Source: Nocardia otitidiscaviarum NBRC 14405 (lineage in GTDB: Bacteria > Actinomycetota > Actinomycetes > Mycobacteriales > Mycobacteriaceae). From it: a stretch of 64,000 bases of DNA. The notes under the pieces are model-generated. The model saw only the letters and a list, made by a program, of their open reading frames with translations. It was not told the origin of the DNA and ran no database searches. Location: contig NZ_BAGD01000279.1 of NCBI RefSeq assembly GCF_000308635.1, positions 1 through 64,000 of the forward strand. Direction: 5' to 3'. The first letter of the stretch is position 1, and each line of letters starts with the position of its first letter. Of this stretch, positions 8,473 through 16,273 are shown in pieces. Both the position numbers and the translations under genes were made by a program.

Positions 8473-8769
8473 CCCCTGTCATTGATGTTGTCGTGCAACG
8501 AGATTCGCGCCGATATATCGGTGCTGCCGCGCGGTCGCGGCAGCACGGATCTGAATCAGCGGCCACAGGCCAATCGGGCATGCCCATCAACTCCCGTGCC
8601 CTGTCGTTGCCCCCGCGCCGACCGCGCCGTGCGGCGATCTCGCCTGGGTGGCAACCGTCGGCCCACTCCGATAGTGTGACCTACAACACGGTACCTAGCC
8701 ACCAGGTGGTTGTCCACCAGGTGGTAGGCGGATGGGGGGTGTCCCCTGGTTGCGAGGTAGTGTCCAGCT
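8473..8769. promoter_or_regulatory. Divergent promoter region of radical SAM operon and GntR gene
   Basis: This is the intergenic region between two divergent start codons. It holds a 10-bp palindrome CGATATATCG at 8511-8520. An 11-bp perfect inverted repeat follows at 8521-8531 and 8536-8546 (arm GTGCTGCCGCG, loop CGGT), which would form a hairpin in the leader of the minus-strand operon. Two direct copies of ACCAGGTGGT lie at 8701-8710 and 8716-8725, 15 bp apart. The last element lies 45-70 bp upstream of the GntR start and is a plausible autoregulatory operator. Function is inferred from position only. Confidence 0.5.
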
Positions 8770-9546
8770 GTGTCAAAACAGCCCGAATACGTAACGATCG
8801 CCGAGACACTGAAAGCCGAGGTGCTCGCCGGCGACTACGACAGCGAGCCGCTACCCAGCACCGGCACGCTGGCCCAGCGCTTCGACGTCAATATGAAGAC
8901 CGCGGCCCGCGCCGTGCAGCACCTGGTCGCCGAAGGTGTACTGATCGCCCGCCCCGGGATGCGCGCCGTGCCCGTCCCGCCGGAGATGCGGGCCACGAAA
9001 TGGCCGATGACCGGCCGCTACGCACGAGCTAGAGCCGCCCAGGGCCTACTATTCGGCAGCGACGTGTCCGGCTCGGTGCGCAAGGACACTGTCGCGCGCG
9101 AGTGGATCCCCGCCCCGCCTCCCATCGCCCAACTGCTGGGCGTTGCTCCCGGTACCCGGGTCTTCCGCCGCTCGAGCCGCACCTACGTCAACGACCGGCT
9201 CACCGAAGACACCACCATGCATTTCCCGGCCGCGATCATCGACGCCGCCCCTGGACTCGAGACCGACGACCGAATCCGTGTGGTGCCGCTGATCGAAGCG
9301 GCCGGTCATGTCGTCACGCGCACGGCGAACGAATTGCGCGCCCGCCATCCCAGCGAAACCGAACAGCGACTGTTCGGTATCGACGCCACCAGCATCGTCA
9401 TCGAGCACAGCCACGGCACCTACGGTGCGCGCGGCGAAGCGCTCGAAGCCGTCGTCAACGTGCGACCGGCCGCCCACACCGTTCTGACCTTCGACACCTA
9501 CGAAGGACCCGACAACGACCAGCAGGAGACCCGCCGTGCCCAGTGA
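8770..9546 (+). CDS. GntR/UTRA family transcriptional regulator
   Basis: This is a 258-residue HutC-type regulator. An N-terminal winged helix covers about residues 5-70 (AETLKAEVLAGDY, PSTGTLAQRFDVNMKTAARAV, LVAEGVLIARPG). A UTRA ligand-binding domain follows (WIPAPPPIAQLLGVAPGTRVFRRSS through the C-terminal VVNVRPA segment). UTRA domains usually bind a small sugar- or amino-acid-like effector. The gene starts with GTG at 8770 and overlaps the pyrF start by 11 bp, so the two are co-transcribed. It probably controls itself, pyrF and the divergent radical SAM operon through the repeated ACCAGGTGGT element just upstream. The effector could be the product of that operon. Confidence 0.88.
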   Translation: MSKQPEYVTIAETLKAEVLAGDYDSEPLPSTGTLAQRFDVNMKTAARAVQHLVAEGVLIARPGMRAVPVPPEMRATKWPMTGRYARARAAQGLLFGSDVSGSVRKDTVAREWIPAPPPIAQLLGVAPGTRVFRRSSRTYVNDRLTEDTTMHFPAAIIDAAPGLETDDRIRVVPLIEAAGHVVTRTANELRARHPSETEQRLFGIDATSIVIEHSHGTYGARGEALEAVVNVRPAAHTVLTFDTYEGPDNDQQETRRAQ

Positions 9547-10249
9547 TCTCACCGCCGCCCGCGACCATCTGGCCATTGCGCTCGACACCGCCGACATCGA
9601 CACCGCCGTAGCCATCGCCCGCGCGGTCCAGCCGCACATCGCCATCGCGAAGGTCGGGCTGCAACTGTTCAGCGCCGCCGGACGCGACGCGGTCAAGGCC
9701 GTACAAGACACGGGTATGGACGTCTTTCTGGACGTCAAACTGCACGACATCCCCAACACCGTGCGCGGTGCCAGTGTGGCGCTGGGAAATCTCGGCGTTC
9801 GGTACCTGACCGTGCACGCGGCGGGCGGAGAGAAGATGCTGCGCGCCGCAGTGGACGGACTCGCCGAGGGTGCCGCCCAGGCAAACCAGCCGACACCCAC
9901 CGTACTCGCCGTCACCATCTTGACCAGTGAACCCAACGCCACCCCCGCACTACTCACCGAACGCCTCACCGCCGCCGTCACCGCAGAATGCGGCGGAATC
10001 GTCTGTGCGGCCACAGATCTGGCCTTGATTCGCGAAACGGCTCCTCAGATCACCACCGTCGTCCCCGGAATCCGTCCCGCTGGCAGCCCCGTCCACGACC
10101 AGGCCCGAGTCGCGACACCCGCAGAAGCCATCCACCATGGAGCCGACATCCTCGTGATCGGTCGTGCCGTCACCAGCGCCGACAACATCGCCACCGCCGC
10201 TGAGGACATCGCCGCACAGGTCGCACAAGCTCGTCGATCCGACCAATAA
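9536..10249 (+). CDS. pyrF: Orotidine-5'-phosphate decarboxylase, type 1
   Basis: This 237-residue enzyme decarboxylates OMP to UMP. The signature DVKLHDIPNTVRGA carries the catalytic Asp-Lys-Asp set, LTVHAAGG and VVPGIRPAGSP form the phosphate-gripping loops, and LVIGRAVTSADN closes the barrel. The length and the DxKxxDIPNT signature match the type 1 (E. coli-like) group, whereas chromosomal PyrF of mycobacteria and relatives is the longer type 2 form. It starts with GTG at 9536 inside the end of the GntR gene. Beside a cryptic biosynthetic operon it could be a resistant target copy, a precursor-supply enzyme, or an OMP-like decarboxylase of altered specificity. Canonical active-site residues favour real OMPDC activity. 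Confidence 0.85.
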   Translation: MPSDLTAARDHLAIALDTADIDTAVAIARAVQPHIAIAKVGLQLFSAAGRDAVKAVQDTGMDVFLDVKLHDIPNTVRGASVALGNLGVRYLTVHAAGGEKMLRAAVDGLAEGAAQANQPTPTVLAVTILTSEPNATPALLTERLTAAVTAECGGIVCAATDLALIRETAPQITTVVPGIRPAGSPVHDQARVATPAEAIHHGADILVIGRAVTSADNIATAAEDIAAQVAQARRSDQ

Positions 10250-10254
10250 GGACG

Positions 10255-11118
10255 TCAGCGGAGCAAGCCGACCACGTGGCGGTAGGCCCGGCGGGTATCG
10301 GAGGCCAGGCGGCTCCAGGAGATCTCACCACCGGTCGCGAGATGCTGGTCGTAGGGGATCTCGACGACGGCGCGCACCCACGTGCCGAGATAGGTCCGGG
10401 CGTGTTCGGCGACCTCAGCCGTCGCGGTCGCGCTCTGACGGGTGACGACAAGGACGGCATCGGCGATGTGGTATTCGCTGTAATGGTCGTCGAGCCAGAT
10501 CAGGGCGGGTTTGAGCCGGTTCACCGCGTCGGCCCGGCTGGCGAGGGTGATCACCAGCGCGATGCGCGGATCGCACAGCAGTGGTGCGACGGCGCGATTG
10601 GTGACCGGTGAGCCCCCGTCGTAGACGGGCAGGCATCCGGCCTCGCACAGGTCTCGATGTACCGACAAGTAGGACTCGCGACGCGGAAGCGCCTCGGGAC
10701 CTCGGGGTAGCACGCCGGTGGTCGCGCTGGTCTCACCGCAGCTGGCCAGCACGACGTCGGCGAGGCTGCGATTGGTCATCGTCAGCCAGGACTGCACAGT
10801 GCCTGCGGCCTCCACCCGGTCACAGCCGCGCGAGGCCAAGTCTCCCCCCGTTGGCGTGGCATCGACGACGATCGGCGACACGGTCTCGTCGGTATCGGCC
10901 GTCGTGATCGCGGCCGCCAAGCCGAGCGCGGTCGTAGTGGTCCCGCCCCCGCCAGCGCAGCCGATGACCAGGACCGGAGGGATGTCGAGACGCAGCAGCC
11001 GCCCATCCCGGCCGTTGAGTGCCACCAGCTCGGTGGGCGAGCCCGGCGGGGCCGGAGCATCCAGGTCGATGACCTCCTCGCTGGTGTCAGCGTCGCTGAT
11101 AGAACGCAGTTCAGACAC
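10255..11118 (-). CDS. MinD/ParA-like protein with degenerate P-loop
   Basis: This is a 287-residue protein with the MinD/ParA fold. The deviant Walker A is VIGCAGGGGTTTTALGLA, then IVVDATPTGGDLA (Walker A-prime-like), VQSWLTM, and LVITLASRADAVNRLKPAL. The P-loop lysine is replaced by Thr, so ATP hydrolysis is doubtful. A GTG at 11118 has AAGGAG six bases upstream; the longer TTG start at 11145 lies inside a palindrome. It is the last gene of the 20-kb transfer operon, but its own operator-like palindrome just upstream suggests separate control. Similar proteins accompany T4SS and ESX loci in actinomycetes, where they may position or regulate the machine. Confidence 0.75.
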   Translation of the reverse strand: MSELRSISDADTSEEVIDLDAPAPPGSPTELVALNGRDGRLLRLDIPPVLVIGCAGGGGTTTTALGLAAAITTADTDETVSPIVVDATPTGGDLASRGCDRVEAAGTVQSWLTMTNRSLADVVLASCGETSATTGVLPRGPEALPRRESYLSVHRDLCEAGCLPVYDGGSPVTNRAVAPLLCDPRIALVITLASRADAVNRLKPALIWLDDHYSEYHIADAVLVVTRQSATATAEVAEHARTYLGTWVRAVVEIPYDQHLATGGEISWSRLASDTRRAYRHVVGLLR

Positions 11119-11140
11119 TCGATACTCCTTCGCGTGGTCC

Positions 11141-11158
11141 GTCAACGCATCCGTTGAC
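11141..11158. promoter_or_regulatory. GTCAAC-N6-GTTGAC palindrome
   Basis: An 18-bp inverted repeat, GTCAAC at 11141-11146 and GTTGAC at 11153-11158, lies 23 bp upstream of the GTG of the MinD-like gene. The same arms with the same six-base spacer occur twice in tandem at 62004-62049, upstream of an HTH gene. A shared spacing in two intergenic places argues for an operator of one plasmid-borne regulator. Confidence 0.6.
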
Positions 11159-11166
11159 AGGTGGTT

Positions 11167-11943
11167 TCAGGCTTCTGGTCCCATCGGGTGGTCGGTGGTG
11201 CGCAGGCGGTGGGCGTCGCGGGTGAGTTCGTCGTAGCGGTCGGCGCGGTCAGGGTCGTGGTCGGGGCGGTCGCCGAGCAGGGTGGTGGGGTCGGTGATGT
11301 CGTGTTGTTCGCGCCAGGCGGCGATGTGTCCGGCGGTGGTGATCCAGTCCGCGCGCGAGACCGCGCCGGCCGGGAGCGGCCCGAGATGCGCCGACCACGC
11401 CGGTCGCTCGGCAGCGACCTGACCACCGAGCCACACCGTGCGCTCGAGGTGGTCCCAGTGAGCGTCCAGTTCGGAGTCCAGGCATGGATCCAGCGGGAGC
11501 GCCGGCGCGGGAGCCGCAGCCGGTTCCGGCGCGGAATCAGGCCCTACCCAGAGAAGTTCGTCCAGGGTCGAAGGCCCGAGGTAGACGGCGGCCAGACCCG
11601 CGCACTCGTACTGCGCGTAGGCGGCGGTGAGGATCTGGTCATCGGCGGTGCTCCATCGCTGACGGATCGCGTCCGGGATATTGCGTAGACCCGTCATCTG
11701 CTGGAATTGCTGACCTTCGGTCGCTAGTTCGCGGCGGATGAGGATGTCGTCGAGCAGCAGGTCCGCGACGTAGTACAGGCGCTCCCACAGGTCCGTATCA
11801 GGGTGTCGGGCCTGGACCTGGTCGGCGATGGCAACCATGTGCTGGTAGCGCATGATCTGCTGTTGGAGAAGGTGGATTTCGGCGATAGTGCGCAGCGACT
11901 CGGCGATGTCGCTGGCTTCGGGGAAGAGATCGTCCTCGGCCAT
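11167..11943 (-). CDS. Hypothetical transfer-operon protein
   Basis: This 258-residue protein is soluble and predicted mostly helical, with an Ala/Pro linker near residue 140. I do not recognise the N-terminal domain (FPEASDIAESLRTIAEIHLLQQQIMRYQ). The C-terminal segment (DWITTAGHIAAWREQHDITD, then PTTLLGDRP) recalls the extreme C-terminal region of actinobacterial MobF/TrwC relaxases, but no relaxase His triad or helicase motif is present. ATG at 11943 has AAGGA seven bases upstream; ATG at 11949 would give an ATGA overlap with the DUF1173 stop. It could be a relaxosome accessory factor, which is inference only. Confidence 0.65.
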   Translation of the reverse strand: MAEDDLFPEASDIAESLRTIAEIHLLQQQIMRYQHMVAIADQVQARHPDTDLWERLYYVADLLLDDILIRRELATEGQQFQQMTGLRNIPDAIRQRWSTADDQILTAAYAQYECAGLAAVYLGPSTLDELLWVGPDSAPEPAAAPAPALPLDPCLDSELDAHWDHLERTVWLGGQVAAERPAWSAHLGPLPAGAVSRADWITTAGHIAAWREQHDITDPTTLLGDRPDHDPDRADRYDELTRDAHRLRTTDHPMGPEA

Positions 11944-11945
11944 GG

Positions 11946-13148
11946 TCATGTCCTTGCTGGGGTGGACCCGAGGGGGTCCGGGAGGGGAGGTAGATCGCCG
12001 CGGATGTCCCAGACCCAATGCGGCAGCTCCGATTCGGCGATGAGTTCATCCACGGCTTCCCGATGCTCGTCGGTGTCGACGAGGTAGAGCGCGGTCGCCG
12101 GATCGGTGTCGGTGAGTACGGCAGACGCCAGCGCTGTGGAGCTGGCCAGGTTGTAGCGCAGGCCCTTGACGAAGGCCCGCCGCTGGTCGGTCAGGTGGTC
12201 CAGCAGCAGTTTCTCGGACACCGATTCGTAGGGAATCCAGTTTGCGGTGACCGTCATCAGCGTCAGTTCTTGGAAGGACGGCACCCCGGAACGGTTGGCG
12301 CTGATCGTCCCCGCGACGATGAGCCGAGTCCCTTCGTCGGCTGCCCACAGGTCCAGCTCGGTGGTGAACCGTTTGGTCATCCGCTTGTGCAAGTCGTCCG
12401 GGAGCAGAAAGTAGATGTCGGGGAGTTCGGTCAGGGCCATGCGATATCCGATCCGGCCGTTGACGATTCCGGCGACCTCGCCGATGAGGAACAGCAGCCG
12501 TCGGCGGCGCCCGGTGTCGCCGATGAGGCTCATTGCCTTGGCGTGCCGGGCCGCCTGCTCGGTTTTGCGGGCGGGCGCGAATGCCTCTGGGAGATAGAGA
12601 CTTTCGTTCAGGGGAGCACCCTTGGCCGTCTTGTCCCGCGCTGCGTCGAGCAGGTGCTTGCGCACTACGTACCAGTTGCGTTTGCCGCCCATGCCCGGTA
12701 CCCAACGGTGGAAGCCCGCTTGCTCGTATAGGTAGTGCAGGGTTCCGCGCATCGTGAGCTTGGCGGGGTCGGCGCTGACGGAGTCGCCGGGTTCGCTGTC
12801 GCTGGCTGGTGTGGGTGCGGAGCCGTTGACCGACAGAGTGAAGGCCAGCCGCAGTTTTGTCTCCGGGCCGTCTTCCTCGATCGCGGCTCCGAGGAGCTGA
12901 CCGAGGCCCGACAGTTCAGCAGGCGGTTCGTAGCTCTCGCACCCGGGTGCGTGGGCGGCTCCGGAGAGGGGCATCCGTTTGAGGATCAGATGGCCGCCGG
13001 GCGTGGCGGCGATGTACATCTCCACCCCCCCGCTCACGCACATGCAGCGGGGGCGGGTGTTGGTGTTGCGCGCTTCGGAGAGGGCCGCTTGCCACTCGGG
13101 ATCCCCGGGTGCCAGTGTGCGGCCCGCGACGGTGAACGTATGGATCAT
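11946..13148 (-). CDS. DUF1173 family protein
   Basis: This is a 400-residue protein. The N-terminal signature PRCMCVSGGVEMYIA, LKRMPLSGAAHAPGCESYE and PPAELSGLGQLLG is typical of DUF1173, a family found in mobile elements and transfer regions. The Cys and His residues in CMCVSGG and HAPGCESY could bind metal. The rest has conserved basic and aromatic stretches (YEQAGFHRWVPGMGGKRNWY) but no known catalytic motif. ATG at 13148 is chosen because it forms ATGA with the upstream stop and has GGAGG six bases ahead. The function is unknown; a role in DNA processing for transfer is suggested only by context. Confidence 0.8.
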   Translation of the reverse strand: MIHTFTVAGRTLAPGDPEWQAALSEARNTNTRPRCMCVSGGVEMYIAATPGGHLILKRMPLSGAAHAPGCESYEPPAELSGLGQLLGAAIEEDGPETKLRLAFTLSVNGSAPTPASDSEPGDSVSADPAKLTMRGTLHYLYEQAGFHRWVPGMGGKRNWYVVRKHLLDAARDKTAKGAPLNESLYLPEAFAPARKTEQAARHAKAMSLIGDTGRRRRLLFLIGEVAGIVNGRIGYRMALTELPDIYFLLPDDLHKRMTKRFTTELDLWAADEGTRLIVAGTISANRSGVPSFQELTLMTVTANWIPYESVSEKLLLDHLTDQRRAFVKGLRYNLASSTALASAVLTDTDPATALYLVDTDEHREAVDELIAESELPHWVWDIRGDLPPLPDPLGSTPART

Positions 13149-13471
13149 GACCATCCTCCGAAGGCACCGAGTTCCAGGAACACAGCGGTCAGGGTGAGTA
13201 GCCCGCCCGCTTCCAGCCCGAGGGACAGGCGCCAGGATTTGTGTGCCGCGACGTGCTCGCAGCGGCAGGTCAGTGCGGCGCTCGTCAGCGAGGCACCGGC
13301 GGCGGCTGCCAACAGGAACAGCGTCACGGTGGCCCACTCCCGCGCTGTTCCGAAGTGGCCGCCCAGGGTGACCGTCATCGCGTGGACCCACATGCCGGTA
13401 CCGAATTGCAGCAGTGCGAGTGTGCTCATGAGCACGGCGGCGGCTGGGATGCTGCGGAGTGAATCGTTCAT
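13145..13471 (-). CDS. Small membrane protein
   Basis: This 108-residue protein has about three hydrophobic segments: AAAVLMSTLALLQFGTGMW, TVTLFLLAAAAGASL and LGLEAGGLLTLTAVFL. A basic CRCEHVAAHKSW loop lies between the second and third. It is probably an inner-membrane accessory of the transfer machine. ATG at 13471 follows a strong purine-rich GGGGGGAAGAGG site about eight bases upstream. The stop overlaps the DUF1173 start. No family is recognised. Confidence 0.65.
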   Translation of the reverse strand: MNDSLRSIPAAAVLMSTLALLQFGTGMWVHAMTVTLGGHFGTAREWATVTLFLLAAAAGASLTSAALTCRCEHVAAHKSWRLSLGLEAGGLLTLTAVFLELGAFGGWS

Positions 13472-13678
13472 CGGAAAACCTCTTCCCCCCAAGGGATGTG
13501 CCTACGTCGGTTCCGGTGCCCGAGGAGGCGGGCCGGGCGGGCTGGTCGCCGCCCCGGGCACCGATTCCGTCGGACCACCGCCAGGACGCTGAGCTGGTAT
13601 CGCGCGGCCGGGCGGGCTGGTGCGCGATATCAGCGGCATCGACTGGTCTAGGTGGTGGTCCGCGGTCCATGGGCTGGC
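13472..13678. other. Structured 207-bp gap inside transfer operon
   Basis: This is the only non-coding gap of this size in the first half of the transfer operon. It contains a 9-bp inverted repeat (CGGTGCCCG at 13514-13522, CGGGCACCG at 13555-13563) and a 16-bp direct repeat GGCCGGGCGGGCTGGT at 13531-13546 and 13606-13621. The repeats could mark an internal promoter, an mRNA stability element or an origin of transfer. No coding potential was seen. Confidence 0.4.
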
Positions 13679-14395
13679 CTACCTTCGTTGCTGCCGTCGG
13701 TAGAGTCCGGCGTTCTGGTCGAACTCCCACACCTCGCCCTGATAGCGCAGCGCGCGATCAGGGTCGGAGGGGTAGACGGGTTCGGCGAGCCCGGCCTGGT
13801 AGGCGCGCGTCATATCGTCGGTGGCCATGGTCGGCTGGGCCTCCTCGGCGCCGGCCGCAGGCTGGTCGATCTGAATATCGGGGCGGTCGGCCAGGTCGAG
13901 TGCTATGCACTGCTCGAGGCCGCCCTTGTCGTCGTGCAGGAGCGGAGCCGGTGGCTTGTCGGTGTATCGGCAGGCGTTGACGTCGCACGAGGCCATCTGT
14001 TCACCGACTCGGGCGAGGCAGGGGCCCATCCACTGCGTGTGCCAGGCCGTGAGATCGTCGCGCCAGTCATCCACCCGGGAACCGGGGCGGTACGCCTTGC
14101 GATGCGCGACCATGAGCGCCAGCAGCTCATGCCGGACCGGCCGGTGCCGGTACCAGCATCCTTTGACACGGGTGAGCCGGTAGTCACGCCGCCACCACTC
14201 CACCCAATCCACGAGGTCGATCCACACCTCGAGTGCCCGCCCGCGCGGCATCGTGCGCCAAGACCACACCAGATCCACCGGTGCCTCGCCGATGACCCCA
14301 CCGTCTTCGCTCAGCCACGCGATCAGCGCCGTGAGCCGATCGGCCTCGGGGGGCGTGTCCTGCGGTGCGGACAGCGGATCCTGCTGGTCGGTCAC
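13679..14395 (-). CDS. DUF4913-like hypothetical protein
   Basis: This 238-residue protein is rich in Trp, Arg and His in its middle part (LEVWIDLVDWVEWWRRDYRL, WYRHRPVRHELLALMVAHRK). This resembles the DUF4913-type proteins that accompany TraG-like genes on actinobacterial plasmids. The C-terminal third is acidic and probably flexible. GTG at 14395 overlaps the TraG-like stop as GTGA and has AAGGGG eight bases upstream, better than the longer GTG at 14404. Its place directly downstream of the coupling-protein gene suggests a partner of the coupling ATPase. The family match is tentative. Confidence 0.65.
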   Translation of the reverse strand: MTDQQDPLSAPQDTPPEADRLTALIAWLSEDGGVIGEAPVDLVWSWRTMPRGRALEVWIDLVDWVEWWRRDYRLTRVKGCWYRHRPVRHELLALMVAHRKAYRPGSRVDDWRDDLTAWHTQWMGPCLARVGEQMASCDVNACRYTDKPPAPLLHDDKGGLEQCIALDLADRPDIQIDQPAAGAEEAQPTMATDDMTRAYQAGLAEPVYPSDPDRALRYQGEVWEFDQNAGLYRRQQRR

Positions 14396-16272
14396 CGTCG
14401 CCACCCCTTGGTGAAGTCGGAGACAGCCAGCGTGGTGATCTCGATACCGTCGGTGGGATCGACCTGCGCTCGGGCGGGCGCGCCGACGGGAAGGTACCGT
14501 CCGGTAGCCACGACCTTGTCGTAGTAGGCCAGCGACGGTTTCACCAGCGCGGCCTGTTCCTCATCGCCTTCCCACCACGCCCGCACACGCAGCTTGATCC
14601 CCGGCAGGTTGCGGTAGATCAGCAGCGCTTCACCGGCATCCATGGTGCGAATCTCGTTGGGGCTCATGACCAAACGCTCGTGCGGCTGGTCCCGCCACTC
14701 GCCGTTCGCTCCCGGCACGGCCCGCCAGGTATCGACTTTCCCCAGCAGCTTGGAGGCCCGCTCGAGCAAGTCGTTGTCGTGCAATCCGGGCAAGATCAAC
14801 TGTGCGCTGACCGACCCCAACAACTGCTCCGCCTGCGTGGCACCCCACCGGACCCGCAGCTGATCGCTGCCGTGGGCGAACATACGAATCTGGATCCCCC
14901 GCCCGCCCGAGTCGGTGACCTTGGCCTCCAGCTCAGGGATGGGGGCAACATTGGCGACCTCATCGAGTACCAGCTCCATCGGCGGGTCCAGCCGACCTTC
15001 CGGCATCCGCGACGCCCGTCGTTTCGCCGCGTAATGCAGCTCGTTGAGCAGGGCAGATACGAACGGGGCCATGGAACGGCCGGAGCCCTCGCTGAGCAGG
15101 TAGAGCGTGTTCGAGCCGCTGATGAGGGTGTCGAGGTTCAGGCTCTCTTCCGCGGAGACGTCGATGGCGGCCATCAGCGCCGGGGAGGCGAGCGGTTTGA
15201 GCAGGTTCGCGACCGTGCTCATGGTGTTGCCGTCGGTTCGGTGGTCGCCGGAATCGGTGGCCTTGCGGAAGTCGATGGCCCATTCGGGCTGGTGCTGGTC
15301 GAGGATCTCGGCGACCTCTTCGTTGGCCCCGTGCGCGGCCCACCGCCGCACGTCGGTCATCCGTTTACCCGCTGTCGCGGCCGCGTGGAGGTAGCACTGG
15401 ATGACGGTGGTGGCTCGACCGACGTAGAACGCGGAGGCGTCGGAGCCCTGCCCCATCGGCCGGGCCGCCACCATGCCTTCCGCGCGGCGGATAGCGGTGT
15501 CCGGGTCTTCGCATCCGGCGATGAGCGACCAGCGGGCTTTGTTCGGCCATTCCGAGATGTCCTCGGGGTCGAACACCTTGATATCGCCCCGGCCCGCGCG
15601 GGCCCAGCAAGTGGCCCGCAACACATCGTGCTTGGTCGAAGTGACCGCGACGAAACCGCGGGCGAACAGCACCGGGGCCACGGCGGTGCGCCAGGTCTTG
15701 CCCGAACCGGACGGGCCGAACACCAGCAGGCTGTCGGTGGGGTGCAGGGCGATCGGCTGACCGTCGGCGGTGTTGATGCCCAGCCTGGTGACCAGCTCGT
15801 TGGCGGTGAACTCCGACGCCGAGCGGCCGTGCAGTGAGGGCCGCAGCGTCAGCGCCTTCGCCTTCGCTCCGTCTTCGTCGAGAATTCCGGCGACATCTCG
15901 CGTGGTCGACAACCCAGGGGTGGCGGCGGCGCGGCGGCGGCTGTGCCACCACACATAGCCGAACCAGAAGGCCGTGAACAGCAAGGCAGCGACGAGTGCG
16001 GCGAGGGTGTAGACCAGCCAGCCCGTACCCGGCCGCGGGTCACTCGCCCACGCGGCCGCCGGGTCGGCGGGATTGCTGATCCACCCCGACAATGTGGCGC
16101 GCATGCTGCCCGGCGTGGCGAACCCGTGCCCCGAGAGCAGCCCGGACAGGGCGGCACCGCTGAGCAAGGCTACGAGTGCGGTCCCGATGATGCCTGTGCC
16201 CCAGAGTATTTCGGGCGGTATGAGATGGCGGCGTGGTGTCGGCGGCGTCTCGGGGGGTCGTACGCTGGCCAT
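14392..16272 (-). CDS. VirD4/TraG-type coupling ATPase
   Basis: This 626-residue protein has two N-terminal membrane helices (about residues 22-48 and 84-108) and a cytoplasmic RecA-like ATPase. Walker A is GPSGSGKT at residues 186-193 and Walker B is MELVLDEVANV. Sensor-like segments LYLLSEGSGRSMAPFVSALL and MFAHGSDQLRVRWG match TraG/TraD proteins. Coupling proteins recruit the relaxase-DNA complex to the secretion channel and drive DNA export. ATG at 16272 lies one base from the upstream VirB4-like stop. All the key ATPase residues are intact. Confidence 0.9.
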   Translation of the reverse strand: MASVRPPETPPTPRRHLIPPEILWGTGIIGTALVALLSGAALSGLLSGHGFATPGSMRATLSGWISNPADPAAAWASDPRPGTGWLVYTLAALVAALLFTAFWFGYVWWHSRRRAAATPGLSTTRDVAGILDEDGAKAKALTLRPSLHGRSASEFTANELVTRLGINTADGQPIALHPTDSLLVFGPSGSGKTWRTAVAPVLFARGFVAVTSTKHDVLRATCWARAGRGDIKVFDPEDISEWPNKARWSLIAGCEDPDTAIRRAEGMVAARPMGQGSDASAFYVGRATTVIQCYLHAAATAGKRMTDVRRWAAHGANEEVAEILDQHQPEWAIDFRKATDSGDHRTDGNTMSTVANLLKPLASPALMAAIDVSAEESLNLDTLISGSNTLYLLSEGSGRSMAPFVSALLNELHYAAKRRASRMPEGRLDPPMELVLDEVANVAPIPELEAKVTDSGGRGIQIRMFAHGSDQLRVRWGATQAEQLLGSVSAQLILPGLHDNDLLERASKLLGKVDTWRAVPGANGEWRDQPHERLVMSPNEIRTMDAGEALLIYRNLPGIKLRVRAWWEGDEEQAALVKPSLAYYDKVVATGRYLPVGAPARAQVDPTDGIEITTLAVSDFTKGWRR

Positions 16273-16273
16273 A

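Noticed and set aside
11167-11943. Relaxase
   Set aside because: Only a weak resemblance to a relaxase C-terminal tail; no His triad, Tyr motif or helicase domain, so no relaxase is claimed in this window.
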